64,000 nucleotides of DNA, from NCBI RefSeq assembly GCF_002575655.3, contig NC_053039.3, positions 245,250,622 through 245,314,621 on the forward strand, written 5' to 3'. The translations under genes were made by a program, and so were the position numbers. The stretch is from Aegilops tauschii subsp. strangulata. Lineage: Eukaryota; Streptophyta; Magnoliopsida; Poales; Poaceae. Positions 48,001 through 59,993 of this stretch are shown here, piece by piece (positions within the stretch are counted from its first letter, which is position 1; the number at the start of each line of letters is the position of its first letter). The notes under the pieces were generated by a model, which had not been told where the DNA came from, searched no databases, and saw only the letters and a list, made by a program, of their open reading frames with translations.

Positions 48001-48993
48001 CTCATATTATATGTGGATGACATACTGTTGATGGGAAATGATATAGAATTCTTGGGAAGCATAAAGGCCTACTTGAACAAGTGTTTTTCAATGAAGGACC
48101 TTGGATAAGCTGCTTATATATTAGGCATCAAGATCTATAGAGATAGATCAAGACGCCTCATTGGTCTTTCACTAAGTACGTACCTTGACAAGATATTGAA
48201 GAAGTTCAATATGGATCAGTCCAAGAAGGGGTTCTTGCCTGTATTGCAAGGTGTGCAATTGAGCACGGCTCAATGCCCGACCACGGCAGAAGATAGAGAA
48301 AAGATGAGTGTCGTCCCCTATGCCTCGGCCATAGGGTCTATTATGTATGCCATGCTGTGTACCAGACCTGATGTAAACCTTGCCGTAAGTTTGGTAGGAA
48401 GGTACCAAAGTAATCCCGGCATGGAACACTGGACAGCGGTCAACAATATCCTGAAGTACCTGAAGAGGACTAAGGATATGTTTCTCGTTTATGGAGGTGG
48501 CGAAGAGCTCGTCGTAAAGGGTTACGTCGATGCTAGCTTCGACACAGATCTGGATGACTCTAAGTCACAAACCGGATACGTGTATATTTTGAATGGTGGG
48601 GCAGTAAGCTGGTGCAGTTGCAAGCAAAGCGTTGTGGCGGGATCTACATGTGAAGCGGAATACATGGCGGCCTCAGAGGCAACACAAGAAGCAATCTGGG
48701 TGAAGGAGTTCATTACCAACCTAGGAGTTATTCCCAATGCGTCGGGCCCGATGACTCTCTTCTGTGACAACACTGGAGCTATTGCCCTTGCCAAGGAGCC
48801 CAGGTTTCACAGGAAGACCAGGCATATCAAGCGTCGCTTCAACTCCATTCGTGAAAATGTTCAAAATGGAGACATAGATATTTGTAAAGTACATACGGAC
48901 CTGAATGTAGCAGATCCGTTGACTAAACCTCTCCCTAGAGCAAAACATGATCAACACCAGAACTCTATGGGTGTTCGATTCATCACAATGTAA
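45014..48993 (+). pseudogene. gag-pol: Angela gag-pol polyprotein, three lesions
   Basis: Single Copia polyprotein frame starting MAHANVALNFNAFLEK. Gag runs to a CCHC knuckle (45773-45814, CFYCKGSGHWKRNCP). The protease Asp-Thr-Gly is at 45920-45928. The integrase zinc motif lies at 46331-46445, with Asp at 46517, Asp at 46706 and Glu at 46814. RT has QMDVKTAFLNG and YVDD at 48010-48021. RNase H is at about 48520-48920, ending ADPLTKPLP. Lesions are TAG at 45959-45961 between protease and the rest of pol, a one-base loss in a C run near 47540, and TAA at 48106-48108 (a Glu codon in relatives). All catalytic residues examined are otherwise present. Confidence 0.9.
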
Positions 48994-49025
48994 CTAGATA
49001 ATTGACTCTAGTGCAAGTGAGAGAC

Positions 49026-50741
49026 TGTTGGAAATATGCCCTAGAGGCAATAATAAAATGGTTATTATTATATTTCCTTGTTCGTGATAATTGTCTATTG
49101 TTTATGCTATAATTGTGTTATCCGGAAATCGTAATACATGTGTGAATACATAGACCACAACATGTCCCTAGTGAGCCTCTAGTTGACTAGCTCGTTGATC
49201 AACAGATAGTCATGGTTTCCTGACTATGGGCATTAGATGTCATTGATAACGGGATCACATCATTAGGAGAATGATGTGATGGACAAGACCCAATCCTAAG
49301 CATAGCACAAGATCGTGTAGTTCGTTTGCTAGAGCTTTTCCAAATGTCAAGTATCATTTCCTTAGACCATGAGATTGTGCAACTCCCGGATACCATAGGA
49401 GTGCTTTGGGTGTGCCAAACGTCACAACGTAACTGGGTGGCTATAAAGGTGCACTACGGGTATCTCCGAAAGTGTCTGTTGGGTTGGCACGAATCGAGAC
49501 TGGGATTTGTCACTCCGTATGACGGAGAGGTATCTCTGGGCCCAGTCGGTAATGCATCATCATAATGAGCTCAATGTGACCAAGTGTTTGGTCACGGGAT
49601 CATGCATTACGGTACGAGTAAAGTGACTTGCCGGTAACGAGATTGAACAAGGTATTGGGATACCGACGATCGAATCTCGGGCAAGTAACGTACCGATTGA
49701 CAAAGGGAATTGTATACGGGATTGATTGAATCCTCGACATCGTGGTTCATCCGATGAGATCATCGTGGAACATGTGGGAGCCAACATGGGTATCCAGATC
49801 CCGCTGTTGGTTATTGACCGGAGAGTCGTCTCGGTCATGTCTGCATGTCTCCCGAACCCGTAGGGTCTACACACTTAAGGTTCGGTGACGCTAGGGTTGT
49901 AGAGATATTAGTATGCGGAAATCCGAAAGTTGTTCAGAGTCCCGGATGAGATCCCGAACGTCACGAGGAGTTCTGGAATGGTCCGGAGGTGAAGAATTGT
50001 ATATAGGAAGTCCAGTTTCGGCCACAGGGAAAGTTTCGGGGGTCACCGGTATTGTACCGGGACCACCGGAAGGGTCCCGGGGGGTCCACCGGGTGGGGCC
50101 ACCTATCCCGGAGGGCCCCATGGGCTGAAGTGGGAGGGGAACCTGCCCCTGTTGGGCTGGTGCGCCCCCCTCGGGCCTCCCCCTGCGCCTAGGGTTGGAA
50201 ACCCTAGGGGTGGGGGCGCCCCACTTGGCTTGGGGGGCAAGCCACCCCCTTGGCCGCCGCCCCCCCCCCTTGGAGATTGGATCTACTAGGGCCGGCGCCC
50301 CCCAGGGGCCCTATATAAAGAGGGGGGAGGGAGGGCAGCCGCACCCAAGCCCCTGGCGCCTCCCTCTCCCTCCCGTGACACCTCTCCCTCTCGCTGAGCT
50401 TGGCGAAGCCCTGCCGAGATCCCCGCTGCTTCCACCACCACGCCGTCGTGCTGCTGGATCTCCATCAATCTCTCCCTCCCCCTTGCTGGATCAAGAAGGA
50501 GGAGACGTCTTCCCCAACCGTACGTGTGTTGAACGCGGAGGTGCCGTCCGTTCGGCGCTCGGTCATCGGTGATTTGGATCACGACGAGTACGACTCCATC
50601 AACCCCGTTCACTTGAACGTTTCCGCTCGCGATCTACAAGGGTATGTAGATGCACTCTTTTCCCTCTTGTTGCTAGAAGACTCCATAGATTGTTCTTGGT
50701 GATGCATAGAAATTTTTTAATTTCTGCAACGATCTCCAACA
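49026..50741 (+). repeat. Angela 3' LTR
   Basis: 1716 bp, near-identical to the 5' LTR. Differences are denser at 49930-50170 and 50600-50740. The purine-rich GTGAGAGAC directly precedes it as the polypurine tract. Confidence 0.92.
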
Positions 50742-50746
50742 AAACT

Positions 50747-52325
50747 TTCTAGAGAAGGAGTTTCTCTCGAAAGAAGTGAGTGGGAGGAAAGTAGAACTTG
50801 ATGAGGTAATTGTACCTTCTCTTGAATTGGAAAGTAGCTCATCACATAAAACCGCTCCCCTGATGCCTACACCAACTAGAGAGGAAGCTAATGATAATGA
50901 TCATGAAACTTCAGATCAAGTTACTACCGAACCTCATAGGTTAACCAGAGCATGATCCGCACCAGAGTGGTACGGTAATCCTATTCTGGAAGTCATGTTA
51001 CTAGACCATGACGAACCTACGAACTATGAAGAAGTTATGATGAGCCCAAATTCCGATAAATGGCTTGAGGCCATGAAATCTAAGATAGGATCCATATATA
51101 AGAACAAAGTGTGGACTTTGGTGGACTTGCCCGATGATTGGCAAGCCATTGAGAATAAATGGATCTTCAAGAGGATGACAGACACTGATGGTAGTGTTAC
51201 TATCTACAAAGCTCGAATTGTCGCACAAGGTTTTCGACAAGTTCAAGGTGTTGACTACGATGAGATTTTCTCACTCGTATTGATGCTTAAGTCTGTCCGA
51301 ATCATGTTAGCAATTGCCGCATTTTATGATTATGAAATCTGGCAAATGGACGTCAAAACTGCATTCCTTAATGGATTTCTTAAAGAAGGATTGTATATGA
51401 TGCAACCAGAAGGTTTTGTCGATCCTAAAGGTGCTAACAAAGTGTGCAAGCTCCAGTGATCCATCTATGGACTGGTACAAGCATCTCGGAGTTGGAATAT
51501 ATGCTTTGATGAGGTGATCAAAGCATATGATTTTATACAGACTTTCGGAGAAGCCTGTATTTACAAGAAAGTGAGTGGGAGCTCTGTAGCTTTTCAAATA
51601 TTATATTTGGATGAAATATTGTTGATTGGAAATGATGTAGAATTTCTGGATGGCATAAAAGGATACTTGAATAAAAGTTTTTCAAAGAAAGACCTCGGTG
51701 AAGCTGCTTACATATTGGGCATCAAGATCTATAGAGATAGATCAAGACGCTTAATAAGACTTTCTATGAGTACATACCTTGATAAGATTTTGAAGAAGTT
51801 CAAAATGGATCAGTCAAAGAAGGAGTTCTTGCCTGAGTTGTAAGGTATGAAGTTGAGTAAGACTCAAAACCCGACCACGGCAGAAGATAGAAACAGATCA
51901 ATGAAAGTCATTCCCTATGCTTCAGCAATAGGCTCTATAAAGTATGTCATGCTGTATACCAGACCAATTATGTACCTTGCCATGAGTTTGGCAATGGGAT
52001 ACAATAGTGATCCAGGAGTAGATCACTGGACAATGGTCAAAATTATCCTTAGGTACCTAAAGAGGACTAAGGAAATGTTTCTCGGTTATGGAGGTGACAA
52101 AGAGTTCGTCGTAAAGGGTTACGTCGATGCAAGCTTTGACACTGATCCGGATGCCTCTGAGTCTCAATCTAGATACATATTGAAAGTGGGAGCAATTAGC
52201 TAGAGTAGCTCCGTGCAGAGCATTGTAGACATAGAAATTTGCAAAATACATACGGATCTAAATGTGGCAGACCCATTTACTAAACCTCTCTCACAAGCAA
52301 AACATGATCACACCTTAGTACTCTT
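50747..52325 (+). pseudogene. Copia X1 gag-pol, third fragment (RT and RNase H)
   Basis: Resumes X1 pol after the Angela insertion. Stops occur near 50954, 51458 and 51841. RT keeps QMDVKTAFLNG, but YVDD has become YLDE (51604-51615), losing one of the two metal-binding aspartates. RNase H is truncated: sequence after VDASFDTD is shortened at about 52200 and jumps to the C-terminal NVADPFTKPL. Confidence 0.85.
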
Positions 52326-54041
52326 TGAAGGAAATATGCCCTAGAGGCAATAATAAAGTTGTTATTTTATATTTCCTTATATCATGATGAATGTTTATTA
52401 TTCATGCTAGAATTGTATTAACCGGAAACTTAGTACATGTGTGAACACATAGACAAACAGAGTGTCACTAGTATGCCTCTACTTGACTAGCTCGTTAATC
52501 AAAGATGGTTAAGTTTCCTAGCCATGGACAAAGATTTTTCATTTGATAAACCGGATCACATCATTAGAGAATGATGTGATTGACTTGACCCATCCATTAG
52601 CTTAGCACGATGATCGTTTAGTTTGTTGCTATTGCTTTCTTCATAACTTATACATGTTCATATGACTATGAGATTATGCAACTCCCGAATACCGGAGGAA
52701 CACTTAGTGTGCTACAAACGTCACAACGTAACTGGGTGATTATAAAGATGCTCTAGAGGTGTCTCCGATGGTGTTTGTTGAGTTGGCATATATCAAGATT
52801 AGGATTTGTCACTCCGAGTATCGGAGAGGTATCTCTGGGCCCTCTCGGTAATGCACATCACTATAAGCCTTGCAAGCATTGTGACTAATGAGTTAGTTGC
52901 GGGATGATGCATTACGGAACGAGTAAAGAGACTTGCTGGTAACAAGATTGAACTAGGTATTAAGATACCGACGATCGAATCTCCGGCAAGTAACATACCG
53001 ATGACAAAGGGAACAACATATGCTATTATGCGGTTTGACCGATAAAGATCTTCGTAGAATATGTAGGAACCAATATGAGCATCCAGGTTCCGCTATTGGT
53101 TATTGACCGGAGATGAGTCTCGGTCATGTCTACATAGTTCTCGAACCCATAGGGTCTGCATGCTTAACGTTCGGTGACGATCGGTATTATGAGTTTATGT
53201 GTTTTGATGAACCGAAGGTTGCTCGGAGTCCCGGATGTGATCACGGGCATGAAGAGGAGTCTCGAAATGGTCGAGACATAAAGATCGATATATTGGAAGC
53301 CTATGTTTGGACATCGGAATGGTTACGGGTGAGTTCGGGCATTGGAGTACCGGGGGGTTACCGGAACCCCCCGGAAGTACATGGGCCTTAGTGGGAGAGA
53401 GGGGGAGGCGGCCTAGGAGGGGGCGCCCCCCCCCCCCGAAGCCCAGTCCGAATTGGGAGGGGGCCGGCCCCCCTTTCCTTCCTCCCTCTCTCCTCCTTCC
53501 TTCCTCTCCTACTCCTACTTGGAAGGGGGGAATCCTACTCCCGGTGGGAGTAGGACTCCCCTAGGGCGCGCCATAGAGAGGGCCGGCCCTCCCCCTCCTC
53601 CACTCCTTTATATACGAGGGAGGGGCACCCCATAGACACACAAGTTGATCATTGTCTTAGCCGTGTGCGGTGCCCCCTCCACCATAATCCACCTCGGTCA
53701 TATCGTCGTAGTGCTTAGGCGAAGCCCTGCATCGGTAGCTTCATCATCACCGTCATCACGCCGTCCTGCTGACGAAGCTCTCCCTCGACACTCAGTTGGA
53801 TCGAGAGTTCGTGGGACGTCACCAAGCTGAACGTGTGCAGATCGCGGAGGTGCCGTACTTTCGGTGCTAGGATCGGTCGGATCGTGAAGACGTACGACTA
53901 CATCAACCGCGTTGTCATAACGCTTCCGCTTACGGTCTACGAGGGTACGTGGACTACACTCTCCCCTCTTGTTGCTATGCATCACCATGATAGATCTTGC
54001 GTGTGCGTAGGATTTTTTTGAAATTATTGCGTTCCCCAATA
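52326..54041 (+). repeat. Whole Copia LTR shared by X1 and X2
   Basis: 1716 bp from TGAAGGAAATATGCCC to GTTCCCCAATA, the final CA changed to TA. It serves as 3' LTR of X1 and is followed at once by a canonical primer site and the internal region of X2. TATATACGAGG near 53610 is TATA-like. WIS-like subtype. Confidence 0.85.
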
Positions 54042-55274
54042 GTGGTATCAGAGCCAGGTCTATGCGTAGATGTTATATGCATGAGTAGAACACAAAGAGT
54101 TGTGGGCGATAATAGTCATACTGCTTACCAGCATGTCATACTTTGATTCGGCGGTATTGTTGGATGAAGCAGCTCAGACTGACATTACGCGTACGCTTAC
54201 GCGAGACTGGTTCTACCGACGTGCTTCGCACACAGGTGGCTAGTGGGTGTCGGTTTCTCCAACTTTAGTTGAATCGAGTGTGACTACGCCCGGTCCTTGT
54301 TGAAGGTTAAAACAACACACTTGACGAAAAATCATTGCGGTTTTTGATGCGTAGATAAGAACGGTTCTTGCTCAGCCCGTAGCAACCATGTAAAACTTGC
54401 AACAACAAAGTACAGGACGTCTAACTTGTTTTTGCAGGGCATGTTGTGATGTGATATGGTCAAGACATGATGCTAAATTTTATTGTATGAGATGATCATG
54501 TTTTGTAACAGAGTTATCGGCAATTGGCAGGAGCCATATGGTTGTCGCTTTATTGTATGAAATGCAACCGCCATGTAATTGCTTTACTTTATCACTAAGC
54601 GATAGCGATAGTCATAGTAGCAATAGTTGGTGAGACGACAACGATGCGTTGATGGAGATCAAGGTGTCAAGCCGGTGACGATGGTGATCATGACAGTGCT
54701 TTGGAGATGGAGATCAAAGGCACAAGATGATGATGGCCTTATCATATCACTTATATTGATTGCATGTGATGTTTATCCTTTATGCATCTTATTTTTCTTA
54801 GTTCAGCGGTAGCATTATAAGATGATCCCTCACTATATTTCAAGGTATAAGTGTTCTCCCTGAGTATGCACCGTTGCTACAATTCGTCGTGCCGAGACAC
54901 CACGTGATGATCGAGTGTGATAAGCTCTACGTTCACATACAATGGGTGCAAGCCAGTTTTGCACATGCAGAATACTCGGGTTAAACATGACGAGCCTAGC
55001 ATATGCAGATATGGCCTCGAAACACTGAGACCGAAAGGTCGAGCGTGAATCATATAGAAGATATGATCAATATAGTGATGTTCACGATTGAAAACTACTC
55101 CATCTCACGTGATGATCGGACATGGTTTAGTTGATATGGATCACGTGATCACTTAGATGATTAGAGGGATGTCTATCTAAGTGGGAGTTCTTAAGTAATA
55201 TGATTAATTGAACTTTAATTTATCATGAACTTAGTACCTGGTAGTGTTTTGCATGTCTATGTTGTTGTAGATAG
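54042..55274 (+). other. Leader of Copia X2
   Basis: Begins with TGGTATCAGAGCC (54043-54055), a perfect initiator tRNA-Met site. The repeat pair CACGTGATGATCG lies at 54901 and 55106. No gene. Confidence 0.7.
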
Positions 55275-57688
55275 ATGGCCCGTGTTGTTGTTCCATTGAA
55301 TTTTAATGCGTTCCTAGAGAAAGCTAAGTTGAAAGATGATGGTAGCAACTACACGGACTGGGTCCGTAACTTGAGGATTATCCTTATTGCTGCACAGAAG
55401 AATTACGCCCAGGAAGCACCGTTAGGTGTACCACCCGCGCCGACAACTGCAGACATTGTGAATGCCTGGCAGTCGCGTGTTGATGACTACTCGATAGTTC
55501 AGTGTGCCATGCTTTACGGCTTAGAACCGGGACTTCAACAAAGTTTTGAACGTCATGGAGCATATGAGATGTTCCAGGAGTTGAAGTTAATATTTCAAGC
55601 AAATGCCCGGATTGAGAGATATGAAGTCTCCAATAAGTTCTACAGCTGCAAGATGGAGGAGAATAGTTCTGTCAGTGAACATATACTCAGAATGTCTGGG
55701 TACCACAACCACCTGACTCAACTGGGAGTTAATCTTCCTGATGATAGTGTCATTGACAGAGTTCTTCAATCACTGCCACCAAGCTACAAGAGCTTCGTGA
55801 TGAACTATAATATGCAAGGGATGGATAAGACAATTCCCGAGCTCTTCGCAATGCTAAAGGCTGCGGAGGTAGAAATCAAGAAAGAGCATCAAGTGTTGAT
55901 GGTCAACAAGACCACCAGTTTCAAGAAAAAGGGTAAAGGGAAGAAGGGGAACTTCAAGAAGAATAGCAAGCAAGTTGCTGCTCAAGTGAAGAAGCCCAAG
56001 TCTGGACCTAAGCCTGAGACTGAGTGCTTCTACTGCAAAGGGACTGGTCACTGGAAGCGGAACTGCCCCAAGTATTTGGCGGAGAAGAAGGATGGCAAAG
56101 TGAAAGGTATATTTGATATACATGTTATTGATGTGTACCTTACTAATGCTCGTAGTAGCGCCTGGGTATTTGATACTGGTTCTGTTGCTAATATTTGCCA
56201 CTCGAAACAGGGGCTATGGATTAAGCAAAGATTGGCTAAGGACGAGGTGACGATGCGTGTGGGAAATGGTTCCAAAGTCGATGTGATCGTCGTCGGCACG
56301 CTACCTCTACATCTACCTTCGGGATTAGTTTTAGACCTAAATAATTGTTATTTGGTGCCAGCGTTGAGCATGAACATTATATCTGGATCTTGTTTGATGC
56401 GAGACGGTTATTCATTTAAATCAGAGAATAATGGTTGTTCTATTTATATGAGTAATATCTTTTATGGTCATGCACCCTTGATGAGTGGTCTATTTTTGTT
56501 AAATCTTGATAGTAGTGATACACATGTTCATAGTATTGAAGCCAAAAGATATAAGTTTAATAATGATAGTGCAACTTATTTGTGGCACTGCCGTTTAGAT
56601 CATACTGGTGGGCTTTTGGAATCACTTGATTATGAATCATTTGATGCTTGCGAACCATGCCTCATGGGCAAGATGACTAAGACTCCGTTCTCCGGAACAA
56701 TGGAGCGAGCAATAGACTTGTTGGAAATAATACATACTGATGTATGCGGTCCGATGAGTGTTGATGCTCGCGGCGGGTATCGTTATTTTCTTACCTTCAC
56801 AGATGATTTGAGCAGGTATGGGTATATCTACTTGATGAAACATAAGTCTGAAACATTTGAAAAGTTCAAAGAATTTCAGAGTGAAGTGGAAAATCATCGT
56901 AACAAGAAAATAAAGTTTCTATGATCTGATCATGGAGGAGAATATTTGAGTTACGAGTTTGGTCTTCATTTGAAACAATGCGGAATAGTTTCGCAACTCA
57001 CGCCACCTGGAACACCACAGCGTAATGGTGTGTCCGAACGTCGTAGTCGTACTTTATTAGATATGGTGCGATCTATGATGTCTCTCACTGATTTACCGCT
57101 ATTGGTTTGGGGTTATGCTTTAGAGACGGCTGCCTTCACGTTAAATAGGGCACCATCTAAATCCGTTGAGACGACACCTTATGAACTGTGGTTTGGCAAG
57201 AAACCCAAGTTGTCATTTCTTAAAGTTTGGGGCTGCAATGCTTATGTGAAAAAGCTTCAACCTGATAAGCTCGAACCCAAATCGGAGAAATGTGTCTTCA
57301 TATGATACCCAAAGGAGACTGTTGGGTACACCCTCTATCACAGATCCGAAGGCAAGATATTCGTTGCTAAGAATGGATCCTTTCTAGAGAAGGAGTTTCT
57401 CTCGAAAGAAGTGAGTGGGAGGAAAGTAGAACTTGATGAGGTAACAGTACCTACTCCCTTATTGGAAAGTAGTTCATCACAGAAATCAGTTCCAGTGATT
57501 CCTACACAAGTAAGTGAGGAAGCTAATGATGATGATCATGAAACTTCAGATCAAGTTACTACCGTACCTCGTAGGTCAACCAGAGTAAGATCCGCACCAG
57601 AGTGGTACGGTAATCCTATTCTGGAAGTCATGTTACTTGACCATGATGAACCTATGAACTATGAGGAATCGATGATGAGCCCAGATTC
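55275..57688 (+). pseudogene. gag-pol: Copia X2 gag-pol, truncated before RT
   Basis: Gag (MARVVVPLNFNAFLEKAK) through CCHC knuckle (CFYCKGTGHWKRNCP) and protease (FDTGSVANI) is open. About ten codons are missing from the integrase zinc region (CRLDHTGGLLESL, near 56600). TGA at 56922-56924 and at 57303-57305 both look like CpG-type C to T changes. The same frame reads on to the segment for YGNPILEVML and stops at the junction near 57688, where LTR sequence follows directly. RT and RNase H are deleted. Confidence 0.88.
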
Positions 57689-57768
57689 CCCTCTCGTTGC
57701 TATGCATCACCATGATAGATCTTGCGTGTGCGTAGTATTTTTTTCTGAAATTACCGCGTTCCCTAACA
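57686..57768 (+). repeat. LTR end fragment after X2 deletion
   Basis: 83 bases matching 53960-54041, ending CCCTAACA. The junction shares TCC/TCCC between pol and LTR, the signature of microhomology-mediated deletion. Confidence 0.8.
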
Positions 57769-57985
57769 GTGGTATCAGAGCCAGGTCTATGCGTAGATGT
57801 TATATGCACGAGTAGAACACAAAGAGTTGTGGCCGATAATAGACATACTGCTTACCAGCATGTCATACTTAGATTCAGCGGTATTGTTGGATGAAGCGGC
57901 TCAGACCGACATTACGCGTACGCTTACGCGAGACTAGTTCTACCGACGTGCTTCGCACACAGGTGCTAGTGGGTCTCAGTTTCTC
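57769..57985 (+). other. Third Copia internal fragment (leader start)
   Basis: Starts with the primer site TGGTATCAGAGCC (57770-57782) and matches 54042-54260 of the X2 leader, then breaks at 57985 into LTR sequence. Confidence 0.8.
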
Positions 57986-59298
57986 TGAAGGTATCTCTGA
58001 AGGTGTTTATTGGTTTGGCATATATCGAGATTAGGATTTGTCACTCCGAGTATCGGAGAGGTATCTCTTGGCCCTCTCGGTAATGCACATCATAAGAAGC
58101 CTTGCAAGCAAAGTGGCTAATGAGTTAGTTGCAGGATGATGTATTACGGAACGAGTAAAGAGACTTGCCGGAAACGAGATTGAACTAGGTATGTAGATAC
58201 CGACGATCGAATCTCGGGCAAGTAACATACCGATGGACAAAGGGAATAACGTATGTTGTCATAACGGTTCGACCGATAAAGATCTTCGTAGAATATGTAG
58301 GAGACACTATGAGCATCCAGGTTTCGCTATTGGTTATTGACCAGAGAGATGTCTCGGTCATGTTTACATAGTTCTCGAACCCGTAGGGTCCGCACGCTTA
58401 ACGTTCGATGACGATATTGTATTATATGAGTTATGTGATTTGGTGACCAAATGTTGTTCAGAGTCCCGGATGAGATCACGGACATGACGAGGAGTCTCGA
58501 AATGGTCGAGAGGTAAAGATTGATATATAGGATGATAGTATTCGGACACCAAAATTTTCCGGATAGTATCGGGTATTTATCGGAGTACCGGGGGGGTTAC
58601 CGGAACCCCCGGGGGGAATAATGGGCCTTATGGGCCATAGGAGGGGAGCACACCAGCCCACAAGGGGTGGCGCCCCCCTAAGGAAGGAGGCCGAGTGGGA
58701 GAAGGAAGAGGGGGTTCGCCCCCCCCTTTCCTTCCTCCCTTCCCTCTTCCCTTTTCCCCTCCAGTGAAATAAGGAAAGGGGGGGCAATTGGGATAGGAAC
58801 CCCAAGTAGGATTCCTCCTACTTGGGGCGCCCCATGGCAGCTCCCCTCCCCCTCCCACCTATATATACGTTGGGAGGGGGCGCCTAGAACACACAACAAC
58901 AATCGTTAGCCGTGTGCGGTGCCCCCCTCCGCAGTTTACGCCTCCGGTCATATCTTCATAGTGCTTAGGCGAAGCCCTGCGCAGATCACCACCATCACCG
59001 TCACCATGCCGTCGTGCTGATGGAACTCATCTACTTCCTCGACACCTTGCTGGATCAAGAGCGCGAGGGACGTCATCGCACAGAACGTGTGCAGAACTCG
59101 GAGGTGCCGTACGTTCGGTACTTGATCGGTCGGAGCTAGAAGAATTTCGACTACATCAACCATGTTGTCAAATGCTTCCGCTTTCGGTCTACGAGGGTAC
59201 GTGGACACACTCTCCCCCCCTCGTTGCTATGCATCTCCTAGATAGATCTTGCGTGAGCGTAGGATTTTTTTTGAAATTGCATGCTACGTTTCCCAAAA
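57986..59298 (+). repeat. Terminal Copia LTR, left-truncated
   Basis: Homology to the LTR from its first third to its end (TTTCCCAAAA at 59298, expected CAACA). Subtype as at 21583-22145. TATATATACG near 58860 is TATA-like. It marks the right border of the array. Confidence 0.8.
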
Positions 59299-59454
59299 GA
59301 ATAGGTCCAAACAGACATAAAATAGACCAAAAGATGAAAATAGGTGTCCATCAATTTTTGTCCTTGCGGACCAATGGACAATTTGAGTCTGTGAACGTGT
59401 GGCCCCATCCTGTCCGCCCGCGTCCGTTTGGAGGTATACGGACAAAACAGGCCT

Positions 59455-59467
59455 CCCAACGCGCGGC
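59455..59467 (+). repeat. Subterminal inverted repeat, left copy
   Basis: CCCAACGCGCGGC; the right copy is GCCGCGCGTTGGG at 61478-61490. Confidence 0.65.
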
Positions 59468-59993
59468 CGCAAACGGACCGTCATCCGGTTTCAATTCGTT
59501 TTCGACCCATTCCCAGCCCAAGTTTGGGCCAAGTTTGCGGCCGAACGGACAATCGCGGACGTGAGCAGCGTGTGCCCTTGTCCTACCCTGGCCCGCCCGT
59601 CGGTGAGACAGACCCCCTTTTCTCTTCCTCTACCTCCCTCCGCGCCCCCGCCATCGCCGCCGCCACCACCACCCCCCGGTCGCGCCGTCTTTCACCAGGG
59701 ACGTCCAACCACCATCGCGCCGCGCCATAGCTGACTCTGCACCGGCTTGCCGGAAAGCATTTGGCCGGCGTTCTCTGTGTTGCCGGTGGGAGACAAACTA
59801 CGACCGTCGTCGTCGCCCGTCGTCACCAACCTCTTCCGGCCAGCCGTTCGGTCACGCAAGGCGCCATCCACCATCATCGTCGCCCGTCGTCCCCAACCTC
59901 TTCAGGCCGGCCTGCGAGGGAGCAGAGCGTGCACTATCCGGCCGCTTTCCGGCCACGCCCGCAAGGCGTTTGACGGATTGCTCAGAAGGTACA

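Larger units (their letters stand above)
42026..50741 (+). mobile_element. Complete Angela/BARE-1-like Copia retrotransposon
   Basis: 8716 bp with target duplication AAACT at 42021-42025 and 50742-50746. Both LTRs begin TGTTGGAAATATGCCC and end TCTCCAACA. A hand comparison of the LTRs gives about 25 substitutions in about 1.7 kb plus a few indels in G or C runs, or about 1.5 percent: the youngest insertion in the window. The gag-pol frame is nevertheless broken three times. Confidence 0.92.
21583..59298 (+). mobile_element. Tandem array of Angela/WIS-like Copia copies with nested insertions
   Basis: After removing the insertions S2/S1 (25139-41685) and Angela (42026-50741), the rest reads: LTR end, internal X1, whole LTR (52326-54041), internal X2 (54042-57685), LTR end (57686-57768), 217 bases of a third internal region, then the last 1.3 kb of an LTR ending at 59298. 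Outer LTR pieces (21583-22145 and 57986-59298) are one subtype, sharing CCCCAAGTAGGATTCC. The middle LTR is another, with ATCCTACTCCCGGTGGGAG. Such LTR-internal-LTR-internal chains arise by unequal recombination between LTRs, followed here by deletions. All coding parts are broken. Confidence 0.7.

Noticed and set aside
59399..59973. Overlapping frames of 70-111 codons upstream of the transposase
   Set aside because: GC-rich low-complexity DNA with open frames in several phases; no Myb-like domain of a PIF ORF1 is visible.
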